Of a DNA stretch of 12,490 nucleotides, positions 1 to 7,499 are shown in pieces. Under the pieces are notes generated by a model. That model saw only the letters and a list, made by a program, of their open reading frames with translations. It had not been told where the DNA came from and made no database searches. Every line of letters starts with the position of its first letter. Position 1 is the stretch's first letter. This DNA comes from CAYQZD01 sp964421875 (GTDB taxonomy: Bacteria > Electryoneota > Tariuqbacteria > Tariuqbacterales > Tariuqbacteraceae): assembly GCA_964421875.1 (NCBI GenBank), contig CAYQZD010000108.1, forward strand, positions 1 through 12,490. Direction: 5' to 3'. A program made the translations under genes and the position numbers.

Positions 1-122
1 TCTATCCCGCCGGAACGCATCAGGTCCTATGGGATGCGTCGATGATGGCGAGCGGCGTGTATTTCGCAAGACTGGAGGCGGGAGCAGAGATTATGACTGA
101 AAAACTCCTGCTGGTGAAGTAA
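1..122 (+). CDS. C-terminal end of a T9SS-sorted secreted protein (partial, 5' end outside window)
   Basis: The frame is open from the window edge (first full codon at 3) to a TAA at 120-122 and encodes 39 residues. They include YPAGTHQVLWDA, then ASGVYFARLEAG, ending in KLLLVK. This is the last part of a Por secretion system C-terminal sorting domain (FlgD-like Ig fold: G-H-x-V-x-W-D-G/A, S-G-V-Y, and a basic end), which directs proteins through the type IX system to the cell surface. The end resembles that of the next gene (SSGVYLASLRAAG and KLLLVK), so the two are cargo paralogues at least in this domain. The passenger domain lies outside the window and cannot be judged. Confidence 0.82.
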   Translation, partial: YPAGTHQVLWDASMMASGVYFARLEAGAEIMTEKLLLVK

Positions 123-149
123 GTTTGAAGTCTCAAGTCTCGAGTTTAG

Positions 150-174
150 AAAGCCCCCGGAATCGGGGGCTTTT
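150..174 (+). terminator. Rho-independent terminator after the partial T9SS cargo gene
   Basis: AAAGCCCCCG and CGGGGGCTTT form a perfect 10-bp stem closed by a GAAT loop, followed by a T run. It lies 28 bases after the stop codon. The same stem and loop recur after the next gene. Confidence 0.88.
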
Positions 175-208
175 AATTTAAGTTATTGGAACTATTCTTC
201 CATAAAAC

Positions 209-237
209 TTGACTTTTTATTAGTTTTTCACTTATAT
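209..237 (+). promoter_or_regulatory. Candidate promoter for the FG-GAP cargo gene
   Basis: In the AT-rich spacer 175-451, TTGACT (209-214) is followed after 17 bases by TTATAT (232-237), close to the sigma-70 spacing and consensus. It would give a 5' leader of about 200 bases. FCB bacteria often use a different housekeeping promoter consensus and AT-rich DNA yields chance matches, so this is tentative. I see nothing else definable in the spacer. Confidence 0.3.
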
Positions 238-437
238 ATAGCCATCCTAATTACCTCCGAAGAAACAGTTTACTGGTGACAAAATATATAGAATAATCGA
301 TGTAAGCTCGGAGTGTATTTATTGCGCTTTAGTATACATTGTGATTGTCATTTCTATACAAATAGTAATCATTGCCCGCAATTGAGGATTTATATGTAAA
401 CACAAGGGTAATGTCAATTTTTCACCATAGTATCATT

Positions 438-443
438 AGGAGG
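438..443 (+). promoter_or_regulatory. Shine-Dalgarno sequence (AGGAGG) fixing the start at 452
   Basis: A full AGGAGG ends 8 bases before the ATG at 452 and decides that start. It is the strongest ribosome binding site in the window; most minus-strand genes here have weak ones or none. Confidence 0.85.
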
Positions 444-451
444 ATTACGAA

Positions 452-2239
452 ATGAACCGATTCAAGATTCCTTCCGTTCTAATCATTCTTCTCTTTACCG
501 CTTCGATTGCGGTGGGTCAGATTAACTGGACAGAGAACACAATCGCCGTCGGTTTTGACTACGCCAACCATGTTTATCCCGTTGACCTCGACCAGGACGG
601 GGATATGGACGCGGTCGGCACCGCCAGCGGCACTCCCGATGTGGTTGCCTGGTTTGAAAACGACGGGAATATGAATTTCACACAGCGCGATATTAATGCC
701 AATTTCTCCGGAGCCTGGTCAGCCCATGTCATCGATGTGGACAATGACGGGGATTTGGATGTCGTCGCCGCCGCTTTCTCCGTGGATAAAATCAGCTGGT
801 TTGAAAACAATGGCAGTCAGGTCTTCACCGAGCATGTGGTAAGCAGCAATTTCGACCTGGTGGTCTCGGCCTATGCGGACGACATCGACCGCGACGGGGA
901 TGTGGACATTCTGGGCGCAGCCAGCACTCCGGACCAAATCCGCTGGTGGGAAAACAATGGCAGCCAGGTGTTCACCGAACACTATGTCACGCAGTCGCTG
1001 GACGGAGCCTGGAGGGCCGTTTCGGCGGATATGGACGGCGACAACGATATCGACGTCCTGGGATGCGGCAATACCGGCGACTTAGTCGCCTGGTATGAGA
1101 ATGACGGCCAGCAGAATTTTACTCCGCACAATATAGCGGTGGGTTTTGACGGGCCGCAGTCGGCGCTGCCCATCGATCTGGACAGCGACGGCGATATGGA
1201 TGTGGTCGCCGGCGCTGCCTCCGGCGATATCGTCGCCTGGTTCGAAAACGACGGGAATATGAATTTCATCCAGCATAACATCGCCACAATGTACGATTAC
1301 CCACGCTCGGTGTTCGCTATCGACCTTGACCAGGACCGGGATGTAGATGTCTTGGCTGCCGCGAATAGCGCTAACTTGATAACCTGGTTCGAAAATGACG
1401 GTAATCAGAGTTTCACCCGGCACGATATCCGCACCGCTTACTCCGGAGCGTTGTGCGTGAACGCTGCGGATATGGACCTTGATGGAGATATCGACGTTCT
1501 GGGCGCTGCAGCCGGGGCTAATCTGGTCAACTGGTGGGCTAGCGATCTGGGGCCGGCTACCGGCCTCACCCTCACCTTAACTCCCCACAATCCGCCGATT
1601 GTCATTCCTTCGGGAGGCGGAAGTTTCTTTATGGATGCCACTATTGAGAACTTGAACACCGACCCCGTAAGTTTCGACGCTTGGACTATGGTCCTGTTAC
1701 CCAACGGAGTTCCCTACGGACCGTTGATTGAACGTACCGGTTTAGTTATTCCTCCCGGCGCCACCATTATGCGGACGCTCTCGCAAAACGTCCCTGCACC
1801 CGCGCCTCCGGGCAATTACTCTTACCAGGGGCACGTGATGACTCTGCCGGATTCGATTGTCATAACCGACAGTTTCCCCTTCACCAAGCTGGCAGGAGAG
1901 GGCGCGCCCAATCACAATCAAGGCTGGGCTTGTTACGGCTGGGACGATGAAAAATCGCATATCACAAATCACAAATCAAAAATCACAAATCTTGCCGTTT
2001 CCCCCAATCCTTTCAATCCAATGACTGAAATCAGCTTCATACTGGATAACCCGGGTAATGTCTCATTGACAGTTTACGATGTCAGCGGCCGTGAAGTTGT
2101 CACTCTGGCGCAGGGGTGGATGTCTTCGGGAATGCACAGTGCGGTGTTCGACGGTACTGAGCTTTCCAGCGGTGTTTATCTGGCCTCTCTGCGCGCGGCG
2201 GGAACGCAGGAGACGATGAAACTGCTGCTGGTGAAATAA
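452..2239 (+). CDS. Secreted FG-GAP/VCBS seven-repeat propeller protein with T9SS C-terminal sorting domain
   Basis: Residues 1-23 are a signal peptide (basic MNRFK, hydrophobic core, cleavage near AVGQ). Seven calcium-binding D-x-D-x-D-G-D-x-D motifs begin at residues 45, 95, 144, 193, 242, 291 and 340, spaced 49-50 residues. Each is followed by a W-F/Y-E-N-D/N-G strand, as expected for a closed seven-bladed FG-GAP/VCBS propeller. Motif 4 (DMDGDNDID) and motif 6 (DLDQDRDVD) have lost the usual Gly. Residues 365-480 look like a beta-rich Ig-like domain. A polar low-complexity linker (about 500-513) precedes the sorting domain (515-595: SPNPFNP, VYDVSGREV, SSGVYL, KLLLVK). The protein should cross the inner membrane by Sec and the outer membrane by T9SS. 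Function is unknown; adhesion or ligand binding is possible. Repeats are also similar at DNA level, suggesting recent expansion. Confidence 0.93.
   Translation: MNRFKIPSVLIILLFTASIAVGQINWTENTIAVGFDYANHVYPVDLDQDGDMDAVGTASGTPDVVAWFENDGNMNFTQRDINANFSGAWSAHVIDVDNDGDLDVVAAAFSVDKISWFENNGSQVFTEHVVSSNFDLVVSAYADDIDRDGDVDILGAASTPDQIRWWENNGSQVFTEHYVTQSLDGAWRAVSADMDGDNDIDVLGCGNTGDLVAWYENDGQQNFTPHNIAVGFDGPQSALPIDLDSDGDMDVVAGAASGDIVAWFENDGNMNFIQHNIATMYDYPRSVFAIDLDQDRDVDVLAAANSANLITWFENDGNQSFTRHDIRTAYSGALCVNAADMDLDGDIDVLGAAAGANLVNWWASDLGPATGLTLTLTPHNPPIVIPSGGGSFFMDATIENLNTDPVSFDAWTMVLLPNGVPYGPLIERTGLVIPPGATIMRTLSQNVPAPAPPGNYSYQGHVMTLPDSIVITDSFPFTKLAGEGAPNHNQGWACYGWDDEKSHITNHKSKITNLAVSPNPFNPMTEISFILDNPGNVSLTVYDVSGREVVTLAQGWMSSGMHSAVFDGTELSSGVYLASLRAAGTQETMKLLLVK
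1955..1991 (+). repeat. Short degenerate tandem repeat (unit about ATCACAAA) inside the cargo gene
   Basis: ATCACAAATCACAAATC followed by further A/T/C-rich near-copies encodes the linker KSHITNHKSKITNL between the Ig-like region and the sorting domain. It stays in frame, and its composition differs from the flanking coding DNA. Similar short-period tracts occur outside genes at 2537-2568 and 5463-5518. Confidence 0.6.
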
Positions 2240-2266
2240 GTCTAAGGCCTCAAGCCTAGAGTTTAA

Positions 2267-2296
2267 GAAAGCCCCCGGAATCGGGGGCTTTCTTTT
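2267..2296 (+). terminator. Rho-independent terminator after the FG-GAP cargo gene
   Basis: GAAAGCCCCCG pairs perfectly with CGGGGGCTTTC (11 bp) around a GAAT loop, followed by TTTT, 28 bases after the stop codon. The core is the same sequence as the terminator at 150-174. Confidence 0.9.
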
Positions 2297-2342
2297 GTAT
2301 TATATTGTGCTGTCAACTCTCCGCAGTCGACAGTAACTAAAT

Positions 2343-2438
2343 GTCATTCCCGCGAAAGTGGGAATCCATCTTTCTGTATTTATGTGAGTTACTGAACTCC
2401 AGCATTATGCCGAGCGGCGCACAGGCCGCGGGAGTGAC
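2343..2438. repeat. MITE-like palindromic element with GTCATTCCCGCG / CGCGGGAGTGAC ends
   Basis: The 96-bp segment starts GTCATTCCCGCG and ends CGCGGGAGTGAC, inverted ends matching at 11 of 12 positions. The left end also holds a small hairpin (TTCCCGCGAAAGTGGGAA). It shares the GTCATTC end with elements at 8623 and 12450. It contains no coding frame. The unit CTCTCCGCAG at 2318-2327, just upstream, belongs to another repeat family also seen near 5326 and 12010. Confidence 0.6.
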
Positions 2439-2829
2439 AAAACACTGGATATTAATTGATCTTGCATCAGCGCAATAAGTGAAAATCAGCCTTAATCAGC
2501 GATTCTGAGAAAAAGGGCGGCTCCCCGCGTGGGACTTTCGCACTTTCACACTTTATCACTTTCACACTAATGCAATCGAAAGCTCTAGTACTCTCCCGGG
2601 ACGTTGCCGGATTTTTAAATACCCCCCTCTTAGGTAATATGCAAAAATAATGAACATTTGTCAAGTTTATTGTGAAAAAAGTCGATTTGTACTTAGAAGC
2701 TCATACTTGCAGGCCCGGGCGGTTTTACGGGAACAGAGTTATAAGGAGGGATTTTTTCGGGGAGAATGGGCAGCCATGCGCCCCTGTAAAGATGGATTTC
2801 TGTTGATAGGTCGCTGTCATTGACAGGTC
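2439..2829. other. Gene-free spacer between convergent genes
   Basis: No credible gene was found. The segment holds a short-period CACTTT/CACACT tract at 2537-2568 and an imperfect hairpin at 2759-2784 (GGGG, ATGG and their complements around GCAG). Neither has a T run placed to make it a good terminator for the minus-strand kinase that ends at 2830. The spacer separates the plus-strand cargo gene from the minus-strand block. Confidence 0.6.
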
Positions 2830-3732
2830 TTATCCTTCCAAAAACTCCAGCACCTGCCCTTCAGATTCCACTCCTCCCCTTCCTCCGAGGACGGCGCAAT
2901 TCAATGCGGCGGCTGCGGAGGCGAAGCGGGCGCATTTTTCAGTGCTCCAGCCCTTGATAAGGCCGTGAACGAAACCGCCGTGGAAAACATCGCCGGCCCC
3001 GGTGGTGTCCAGAACCTCAATTTTATAAGCGGGAACCACCCCCTCACCTCCGGCGTCCTTCCAGACGCAGCCTTTCTCCCCCATAGTCACCACCACGGTT
3101 TCCAGTCCGGACTCGTAGAGCTTACGGGCGGTATCCTCCGGCGTACCCGAGGGATTGTAGGCGCGGGAAAAATCTTCCGAGGCGATAATTACATCGGCGA
3201 CGGAAAACAGTTTATCCAGATTGCCTCGCATACTGCCCAAATCCAGCACCACTTTGGCTTCGGAGTAGCGGGCGATTTCCGCCAGGGTGATGGGGGTATC
3301 GCCCCCGCGTCCGTCCAAGAGCAGGAAACGGCAGCTTTCCAGCAGGTATTCGGGAATAGTCTCAGCCTTGGGCGAGGAGATATCGGTCCGGTCCAAAACT
3401 ACCGCGCGCCGGCCTGTGCCCTTTTCCACCCAGATTTGGGCGGCGGCGGTGCGTACTCCCAGAGACACTGTCATTCCGCAGGTTTCCACGCCGGCGTCCC
3501 GGAGTTCGTTGATGACGAAGAGCCCGTCCAGGTCTTCCCCCACTTTACCGCAGAAGGCGGTGCGGTTGCCCAATTTCGCCAGGGTGTAGATGGCGTTGGG
3601 CACCGGGCCTCCGCCGCAGGTGCGGGAGGCGACAGCTTCGGTCTTTTCATTAGCGCCGGGGTATTTTTCCAGCAGCAATATCCTGTCCAAAGGGCAAATC
3701 CCCACGCCCAAACAGTCGAATCGCTTATTCAA
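2830..3732 (-). CDS. PfkB-family carbohydrate kinase (ribokinase-like), substrate unknown
   Basis: A 300-residue cytoplasmic kinase expected to phosphorylate a sugar or nucleoside using ATP. The N-terminal ribokinase strand is FDCLGVGICPLDRI (5-18). The substrate-side motif GGGPVPNA is at 40-47, followed by LAKLGNRTAFCGKVGEDLDG. The C-terminal PfkB signature DTTGAGD is at 242-248, with D248 as the expected catalytic base and an anion hole at TGAG, then HGGF. Length is normal for the family. The start is a TTG, needed to keep the first strand; it overlaps the end of the upstream SPOR gene by 8 bases, implying translational coupling. Substrate cannot be assigned from sequence alone. Confidence 0.9.
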   Translation of the reverse strand: MNKRFDCLGVGICPLDRILLLEKYPGANEKTEAVASRTCGGGPVPNAIYTLAKLGNRTAFCGKVGEDLDGLFVINELRDAGVETCGMTVSLGVRTAAAQIWVEKGTGRRAVVLDRTDISSPKAETIPEYLLESCRFLLLDGRGGDTPITLAEIARYSEAKVVLDLGSMRGNLDKLFSVADVIIASEDFSRAYNPSGTPEDTARKLYESGLETVVVTMGEKGCVWKDAGGEGVVPAYKIEVLDTTGAGDVFHGGFVHGLIKGWSTEKCARFASAAAALNCAVLGGRGGVESEGQVLEFLEG

Positions 3733-5257
3733 TATAGGTTCCCGCTTGAAAATTAGCGATGAAATATCCCGTGATTATCTTTCGCTTGACCAGGTTTTCC
3801 GCCGCGGTTTTGGCTTCAGCGGAAGTGTCGAAGTGTCCGAGGCGGACCTGATGCCATATCGACGATTCCCCGGCGGTGGACACCAGGTAAGCATTTTCCC
3901 CCGCCCGGGCCAGCTCCTGTATCACCCTTTCCGCCCGCTCACGCTCCCGGAAAGCCGCCACCTGTATGGTGAAGGGCTGTTCCGACACCACCTTGAGGGA
4001 GATTTCCTCCGAGGCCGGCGGTCCTCCCAGATGACCGATTATCCCCGCCAACCCTATCACCGCTCCCAGGGCGACACCACCCACGATGACCCATCGCACC
4101 AATCCCCATTGCTTTGCCAGCAGTTCCACCAGGGCGCAGCAGCCGCTCCAAATCAGTTCTATCACCGCCGCGATAAAGTTCTGTATCCCTTTGAACAGCT
4201 TTCCAACAAAATCCAGCCGGGCGCGGTAAGGCGCGAAGTCGGCGGCGCTGTATTCGTATTCGGACTCGGCTTCGGTTTCGGATTGAAGCTCAGGCTCAGG
4301 GATCAATTCCGTTTCCGGCGGCGCTTCGGTTTCGACAGGTTTTCCCAGTCTGATAGCGGCGGAAATTTCTTCCCGTTCCTCCGGTTTCAGCGCTTCGAAG
4401 ACGCTGACCACAAGTTTGGTCAAGGGTCCGGGTTCCTCCACCCTGCGGGCGTTTTCCGCGATGCGCCCCAGCGTGGATTTAAGTTCACGATGCTCCACTC
4501 CGGCGCGATAGGCTTCGAGGTAAACCTCCAGCGCCCGGGGGTCGCGGCGGTCAGCCTCCAGCATCCGCGGCAGCAGGAATTTCAGACTGCGTTCCTTAAG
4601 AGCGCTTCCCCGGCGCACCGCTTGAAGCAAAATTTCCTGGGCTTCCGCGTTGTAAATTTCGAGGTTCAGGTATTGAGCCGCGGTGAAGTCGGCGAAATCG
4701 GTGTTATCCGGAGCGAGCATGGTTAAACGTGCGAGCAGCCGAAGCTGGGCGGCGTCGATTTCCTCCGAGGTCATAACCAACGGGATTACGCTTCCCGCGA
4801 AAGCCTTGTCCGCCGGATTATGTTCCAGATAGGCGTGATATACTTCTAAAGCTTCCCGGTCGTTTTCCCCCGCGGCGCTGAGGAACTCGGCATAATTGGT
4901 CAGGAACAGCAGGGCTTCAGGGCGGGCGGGATCGGGAGGGAAGTGCGAGGATTTCAGAATCGCCCGGGCTTTACGGTAATAATTGAGCCCCCTGAAGTAG
5001 TCCCGCTCTGAGGCGGCGATGTCGGCTCTGGTCAGGAAATATCGAAGCTGCGCCCGTCCCGCTGCAGTCCACATTATCCAGGCTCCGGCAAGACTGATGA
5101 GGGTGGTGAATATCATCAGCTCGAAGGCTTGACCCCCCCGGCCGTTCATTAAAACCTGGTTGTAGAAGGAGAGCGCGGCGTAGGAGATGAACAACGCGAA
5201 AATAGTCCCCAATATCAGCCGGGGCAGAAAATAATATGTCCAACGGGCGATGGTCAT
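3725..5257 (-). CDS. Three-helix membrane protein with helical-repeat region and C-terminal SPOR domain
   Basis: 510 residues. Two membrane helices lie near the N-terminus (about 10-31 and 47-66). An alpha-helical region at 75-300 has TPR-like phrases (DYFRGLNYYRKARAIL, DREALEVYHAYLEHNP). A Pro/Glu-rich acidic linker spans 305-335. An amphipathic or hydrophobic stretch lies at 355-381 and a third membrane helix at about 388-409. Residues 426-503 form a SPOR domain (FTIQVAAFRERERAERV, then VRLGHFDTSAEAKTAAENL). SPOR domains bind peptidoglycan lacking stem peptides, often at division sites, so the C-terminus should be periplasmic and the helical region cytoplasmic. Start is ATG at 5257 with no strong Shine-Dalgarno. 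The gene overlaps the downstream kinase. Helical-repeat assignment is by eye; SPOR is firmer. Confidence 0.85.
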   Translation of the reverse strand: MTIARWTYYFLPRLILGTIFALFISYAALSFYNQVLMNGRGGQAFELMIFTTLISLAGAWIMWTAAGRAQLRYFLTRADIAASERDYFRGLNYYRKARAILKSSHFPPDPARPEALLFLTNYAEFLSAAGENDREALEVYHAYLEHNPADKAFAGSVIPLVMTSEEIDAAQLRLLARLTMLAPDNTDFADFTAAQYLNLEIYNAEAQEILLQAVRRGSALKERSLKFLLPRMLEADRRDPRALEVYLEAYRAGVEHRELKSTLGRIAENARRVEEPGPLTKLVVSVFEALKPEEREEISAAIRLGKPVETEAPPETELIPEPELQSETEAESEYEYSAADFAPYRARLDFVGKLFKGIQNFIAAVIELIWSGCCALVELLAKQWGLVRWVIVGGVALGAVIGLAGIIGHLGGPPASEEISLKVVSEQPFTIQVAAFRERERAERVIQELARAGENAYLVSTAGESSIWHQVRLGHFDTSAEAKTAAENLVKRKIITGYFIANFQAGTYIE

Positions 5258-5325
5258 TGGTCGATTGTATTCGTTCTTAGGCTGCGCGCCGGACTTGATG
5301 AATCAAGCCCCTGCTATGCGCTTTA

Positions 5326-5395
5326 GACTCTCCGCAGCAGACATTATCTCATTGTTTTATTGGTATATGGCGCAGGGTGCGGAGACCCGGCGACA
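5326..5395. repeat. Palindromic repeat with CTCCGCA / TGCGGAG inverted arms
   Basis: TCTCCGCA (5329-5336) and TGCGGAGA (5378-5385) are exact inverted repeats about 41 bases apart. The right arm contains a near-perfect hairpin, CGCAGGGT / ACCCGGCG around GCGGAG (5371-5392), followed by GACAC. The element at 12007-12076 has the same design, including the trailing GACAC. Confidence 0.55.
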
Positions 5396-5400
5396 CGATA

Positions 5401-5462
5401 GTAATTGTATTTATATTAGTCAATAATAATCCCCCCTGCCCCCCTTTAGAAAAGGGGGGAAA
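5401..5462. repeat. C-rich dispersed repeat, copy 1
   Basis: GTAATTGTATTTAT, then AATAATCCCCCCTGCCCCCC, then TTTAGAAAAGGGGGGAAA, a hairpin of the C and G runs. A second copy lies at 12247-12309. Read through, it yields the spurious peptide PPCPPLEKGG, a familiar false ORF from this type of repeat. Confidence 0.6.
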
Positions 5463-5518
5463 TCTGTTATCTGTTTTCGGTTCTCAGTCCTCAGTTTTCT
5501 GTCATCGGTTATCGGTTT
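5463..5518. repeat. Degenerate short-period tract downstream of the penicillin-binding protein gene
   Basis: Repeated near-copies of CTGTTAT, TCAGTCC and CATCGGTTATCGGTTT abut the stop codon of the minus-strand penicillin-binding protein gene. Same style as the tracts at 1955-1991 and 2537-2568. No clear terminator for that gene was seen here. Confidence 0.45.
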
Positions 5519-7407
5519 CAATCGGCGATAGCGAAGCGGATAGTATCCGGCAATACCGTTTCCAGGGGCAGCGCCACCGACATAACCTCCCCCGAATCCG
5601 CCGGGATACCGCTGTAAATACCTACGGTGTCGAACTTTATGCCTGGCGGGATGGGGAAGTCCCGGGGAGGCTCCCCCTCGGTCGCCGCTTTCATAAATTC
5701 AATCCAGAGGGGTAAGGCGCCGTCGGAGCCGGTTATTCCCCAGCCCTTGGTGTCCAGCAGCAGTTTACGCTGGTCGAATCCTATCCAGACCGAGGCGCTG
5801 AGGTTGGGGGTGAAGCCGGTGAACCAGCTATCGCGGTGGTCGTCGGTGGTGCCGGTTTTTCCGCAGGCGGGGCGGGTGAAGCCTGACCATCGCGTCCTCA
5901 CCGCGGTGCCGCTCTGCATCACCTCCTTCATCATATCGATTAGGAGGTAGATAAGGTCCGGGTCCGCCACCCGTTTGCCGGTGACGAAATGTTCGTAAAG
6001 GGTTTCTCCGCCGGGGGATTCGATTCTCTCGATGAAGTAGGGTTCGTAATACATCCCTCCCGAAGCGATAACTGAGAAGCCCGCCGCCATCTCTATGGGG
6101 GAGACATCTGAAGTCCCCAGAGCGATGCTGGGGACGGGATTGAGCGGGCTTTTCACTCCGAAACGGCGGGCGGTTTCAACCACCTCTTCGGGACCGGTTT
6201 CCCTCACCAGCCGGGCGGCGACGGTGTTTATGGAGTGCGCCAGGGCGTATTTCAGTATCACCGGTCCCCGGTAAGTGCGGCTGTAATTGGGAGGGGACCA
6301 GTCGCTGGAACCTCTGATGGGGATGGTCACCGCTGAGTCCAGTACCAGCGAAGCCGGATTCATTTTGAGGTTGCTTAATGCGGTGTGATAGAGGAAGGGC
6401 TTGAATCCGGAGCCGGGCAGCCTGCCGGCGGTAACCGCGCGGTCGTAGGGGCTGCTGCGGTAGTCGTCGCCTCCGATGTGAGCCTTGACCGCGCCGCTGA
6501 GGGGTGAAACCGCGATTAAAGCGGCTTGAACGCTGTCCGAGCCTAACCGCTGGCGCAACTCCTCCAGCCCCGCTGACACCGCCGCTTCCGCAGCGGACTG
6601 CATCGCCGGGTCCAGCGTGGTGAAAATCTTCAGACCCCCGAAATACACCGCCTCCCCGCCGAATTTCGCTTCGCATCGCTCTATAACCCGGTCGATATAC
6701 CAGCTTCCCCCTTGCGCTTCGCGGGAAGGGCGGAACTGCAGCGATTCCGCTTCAGCTTGTGCGAATTGTTCATCGTCGATGAAGCCATGCCTCCGCATCA
6801 GCCTCAGAATCGTTCTCTGCCGGGCTTTAGCCCGGTAGGGGTGGACTAAGGGATTATAGCGCGAGGGGGAGTTGGGCAGTCCCGCTAAGAGCGCTGCTTG
6901 CGCCAGTGTCAATTCCGCGGCGGAAATTCCGAAATAGGTGCGGGCGGCGCGCTCTATACCGTAAGCGCGGGAACCGAAGGGAATCTGGTTGCAATAAGCC
7001 TCCAGGATTTCCTCTTTGGAAAATGTAGCTTCAATCTGCGCTGCCGCCAGCATCTCCTTCAGTTTACGCATCACGTCCCGCTCGAAGGTGAAAAACAGGT
7101 TCTTCGCCAACTGCTGGGTGATGGTTGATCCTCCGGCGATGCGCCGCTTACCGGTTACTCCCCTAATAACCGAGCGTATAATCGCGAACTTATCCAAGCC
7201 ATGGTGGCGGTAGAAGTTTTTATCCTCGGCGGCGATGATGGCTTGGCGGAAGTGTGGCGAAATCCGGTCGATGGTGGTCATATCCCGCCCGCCGAGGGTG
7301 TACAACACCCTCCCCTCCGCATCGTAAATCAGCGTGGGAGGCGCATTCACCAGTTGGTCCAGCGAGTCCGGCGCCTGGGGCACGCTCCCCGCTAGCAAAT
7401 ACAACAA
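5518..7407 (-). CDS. Class A penicillin-binding protein (bifunctional GT51 transglycosylase / transpeptidase)
   Basis: Builds peptidoglycan outside the inner membrane: it polymerises lipid II and crosslinks stem peptides. Numbering is from the TTG at 7407. The GT51 domain has AAEDKNFYRHHG (59-70, catalytic E61), GGSTITQQLAKNLF (92-105) and KLKEMLAAAQIE (115-126). The transpeptidase domain has S333-G-F-K336 (SxxK, acyl-enzyme serine), S392-I-N394 (SxN) and K517-T-G-T520 (KTGT). All catalytic motifs are intact and the length is normal. The start is uncertain: the frame continues upstream to a TAA at 7500 and encodes a strong signal anchor (KLIKTIFALAVLSAVIIAAG then LLLLLYLL) without ATG, GTG or TTG before 7407, so the true protein is probably about 24 residues longer, starting at a rare codon such as ATT at 7479. 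Confidence 0.93.
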   Translation of the reverse strand: MLYLLAGSVPQAPDSLDQLVNAPPTLIYDAEGRVLYTLGGRDMTTIDRISPHFRQAIIAAEDKNFYRHHGLDKFAIIRSVIRGVTGKRRIAGGSTITQQLAKNLFFTFERDVMRKLKEMLAAAQIEATFSKEEILEAYCNQIPFGSRAYGIERAARTYFGISAAELTLAQAALLAGLPNSPSRYNPLVHPYRAKARQRTILRLMRRHGFIDDEQFAQAEAESLQFRPSREAQGGSWYIDRVIERCEAKFGGEAVYFGGLKIFTTLDPAMQSAAEAAVSAGLEELRQRLGSDSVQAALIAVSPLSGAVKAHIGGDDYRSSPYDRAVTAGRLPGSGFKPFLYHTALSNLKMNPASLVLDSAVTIPIRGSSDWSPPNYSRTYRGPVILKYALAHSINTVAARLVRETGPEEVVETARRFGVKSPLNPVPSIALGTSDVSPIEMAAGFSVIASGGMYYEPYFIERIESPGGETLYEHFVTGKRVADPDLIYLLIDMMKEVMQSGTAVRTRWSGFTRPACGKTGTTDDHRDSWFTGFTPNLSASVWIGFDQRKLLLDTKGWGITGSDGALPLWIEFMKAATEGEPPRDFPIPPGIKFDTVGIYSGIPADSGEVMSVALPLETVLPDTIRFAIAD

Positions 7408-7499
7408 TAGCAGCAGCCCCGCGGCGATTATAACGGCGGATAAAACCGCCAGAGCGAATATGGTTTTGATTAGTTTAATTTTTTGAGTATGGCAGAATT

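Noticed and set aside
2467..2664. Minus-strand 65-residue open frame
   Set aside because: It spans a short-period repeat tract in a spacer, has no domain, no ribosome binding site and a composition unlike the genes around it.
2759..2784. Hairpin as a terminator or small RNA for the kinase gene
   Set aside because: On the minus strand it is followed by an A run rather than a T run, and the stem is broken by internal mismatches.
2965..3756. Plus-strand 263-residue open frame
   Set aside because: It is antisense to the PfkB kinase, whose catalytic motifs are intact; the plus-strand translation has no recognisable domain.
3590..4726. Plus-strand 378-residue open frame
   Set aside because: It is antisense to the SPOR gene and rich in Phe/Gly/Arg from GC-rich reverse reading; it has no domain.
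5377..5715. Plus-strand 112-residue open frame with PPCPPLEKGG
   Set aside because: This peptide comes from reading through the C-rich dispersed repeat and then the antisense of the penicillin-binding protein gene.
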